Source of the DNA: Calliopsis andreniformis
Lineage: Eukaryota > Arthropoda > Insecta > Hymenoptera > Andrenidae
Length of the DNA stretch: 64,000 bases
NCBI RefSeq assembly: GCF_051401765.1
Contig: NW_027480422.1
Location: 24,384,001 to 24,448,000 of the forward strand
Direction of reading: 5' to 3'
The notes under the pieces: model-generated
The model's input: only the letters and a program-made list of their open reading frames with translations
Told to the model about the DNA's origin: nothing
The model's database searches: none
Shown here: one piece after another, positions 63,501 to 64,000 of the stretch
Layout: each line of letters opens with the position of its first letter
How positions within the stretch are numbered: position 1 is the first letter of the stretch
Translations under genes and position numbers: made by a program

Positions 63501-64000
63501 AGAAGTGACCATACCTTTAACACTTGTTGCAATTATTCGTTTTATTCGATGGAAAAACTGTTTTATTTTTACTGTATTTTATGTTTCGGGCGTTGACTTC
63601 TAAGGCCCCAGCTATTCGATCTGGTGGAGCAACGCCCTAGAGTGAAGCATAGGTTGCCCGAAACGTAGAAATGACCATTACTTTCACACTGGTTGCAATT
63701 ATTCATGCTATACGATTGAAAAACTGTTTTATTTTTATTGTATTTTATGCTTCTGGCGTTGACTTCTAAGGTCCTAGCTATTCGATCTCGTGGGGCAACG
63801 TTCAAGAGTGAAGCCTGTGTTGGCCGAAACGTAGAAAAGACCATTACTTCCACACTGGTTGCAATCATTCTTTTTATACTATGGAAAAACTGCTGTACTT
63901 TTACTTTATTTTATGCTTCTGGCGTTGACTTCTCAGGCCCTAACTATTCGATGTGTGGAGCAACGCCCTAGAGTGAAGCCTAGGTTGCCCGGAACGTAGA
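60561..64000 (+). repeat. Terminal mosaic of the window
   Basis: An ACCTTTAATTTCACACTG type occurs near 61,517 and 62,680, and a TTTAATAG variant that changes the usual TTTATGCTTCTGG joint lies near 61,752, 62,250 and 62,914 (spacings ~498 and ~665). The GCCTAGCTTGCGCGTGACGT monomer at 59,831 recurs at 63,481 (3,650 bp, 22 monomers) with ~550 bp of matching surroundings. The array continues past the end of the window without change. Confidence 0.78.
63960..63988 (+). other. Interrupted dyad in the conserved monomer core (example)
   Basis: In most monomers the core reads GCAAC-GCC-CTAG, then the eight bases AGTGAAGC, then CTAG-GTTGC. GCAAC pairs with GTTGC and CTAG with CTAG, giving a stem of nine pairs with a three-base bulge on one side. 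This last full copy in the window fits exactly. Dyads of this kind can bind protein dimers or form small hairpins; no binding protein can be named from sequence alone. Confidence 0.6.

Larger units (their letters stand above)
30481..64000 (+). repeat. Right satellite array, ~166-bp monomer, plus orientation
   Basis: About 202 monomers of the same family, all reverse-complemented relative to the left arm. The plus strand now reads CCTAGGTTGCCCGGAACGTA, GAAATGACCATTACTTTCAC, ACTGGTTGCAATTATTC, ACGATGGAAAAACTGTTGTA, the AT-rich stretch, TGCTTCTGGCGTTGACTTCT and ATTCGATCTGGTGGAGCAAC. No further orientation flip and no non-satellite insertion was seen. Duplication spacings are again whole multiples of 166 within a base or two (498, 664, 1,162, 1,494, 1,826, 2,160, 2,323). 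Monomers here are on the whole more varied than in the homogenised part of the left arm. Confidence 0.97.

Noticed and set aside
1..64000. CRISPR array
   Set aside because: There are no short repeats separated by unrelated spacers; the entire 166-bp unit is repetitive, and no cas-like genes are present.
1..64000. Primate alpha satellite or another known named satellite
   Set aside because: The period is 166 rather than 171 bp and I recognise no alpha-satellite motif; 166-bp satellites are reported in several taxa, but I could not match this sequence to one without a database search.
1..64000. tRNA, rRNA or other RNA genes
   Set aside because: No cloverleaf boxes or rRNA-like conserved stretches were seen; the small core dyad is present in nearly every monomer and does not resemble a known RNA family.

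Overview
The window is one uninterrupted block of tandem satellite DNA with a monomer of about 166 bp, roughly 385 monomers end to end. I see no convincing protein gene, RNA gene, transposon insertion, CRISPR array or operon. This points to a eukaryote and to centromeric, pericentromeric or other heterochromatic DNA. I do not recognise the family and cannot name the taxon; it is not the 171-bp primate alpha satellite. A consensus monomer read by eye is about 42% GC, with an AT-rich third and a conserved core holding a CCTAGG site.

The monomer orientation flips once. From 1 to 30,480 every monomer lies on the minus strand; from 30,481 to 64,000 every monomer lies on the plus strand (plus defined as the strand reading GCCTAGGTTGCCCGGAACGT). 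The switch at 30,480/30,481 is abrupt. It is flanked by two roughly 90-bp inverted arms that share at least six private variants, and by two highly diverged monomers.

Left arm (1-30,480): 1-27,050 is a mosaic of long homogenised blocks. The main ones are a 3,154-bp (19-monomer) tandem duplication at about 5.9-12.4 kb and three relatives of a block of about 3 kb starting near 2.0, 11.45 and 18.6 kb. These differ by whole-monomer events: a 332-bp loss, a 664-bp tandem gain and a 166-bp gain. From 27,050 to the switch the monomers are diverged and no long duplication is visible.

Right arm (30,481-64,000): 30,481-33,710 is again diverged. An apparently perfect 2,160-bp (13-monomer) tandem duplication follows at 33,711-38,030. 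Beyond it lies a patchwork of shorter duplications of 1, 2, 3, 4, 7, 9, 10, 11, 14 and 22 monomers. Block edges are given to within some tens of bases because they were read by eye.

The many short open frames arise because the monomer has few stops on its own strand. Since 166 is not a multiple of three, each such frame shifts at the next monomer and soon closes. They are treated as chance products. The most interesting points are the orientation switch, its private inverted arms, a two-monomer haplotype present in both arms, the perfect 2,160-bp duplication, and a motif resembling the CENP-B box.
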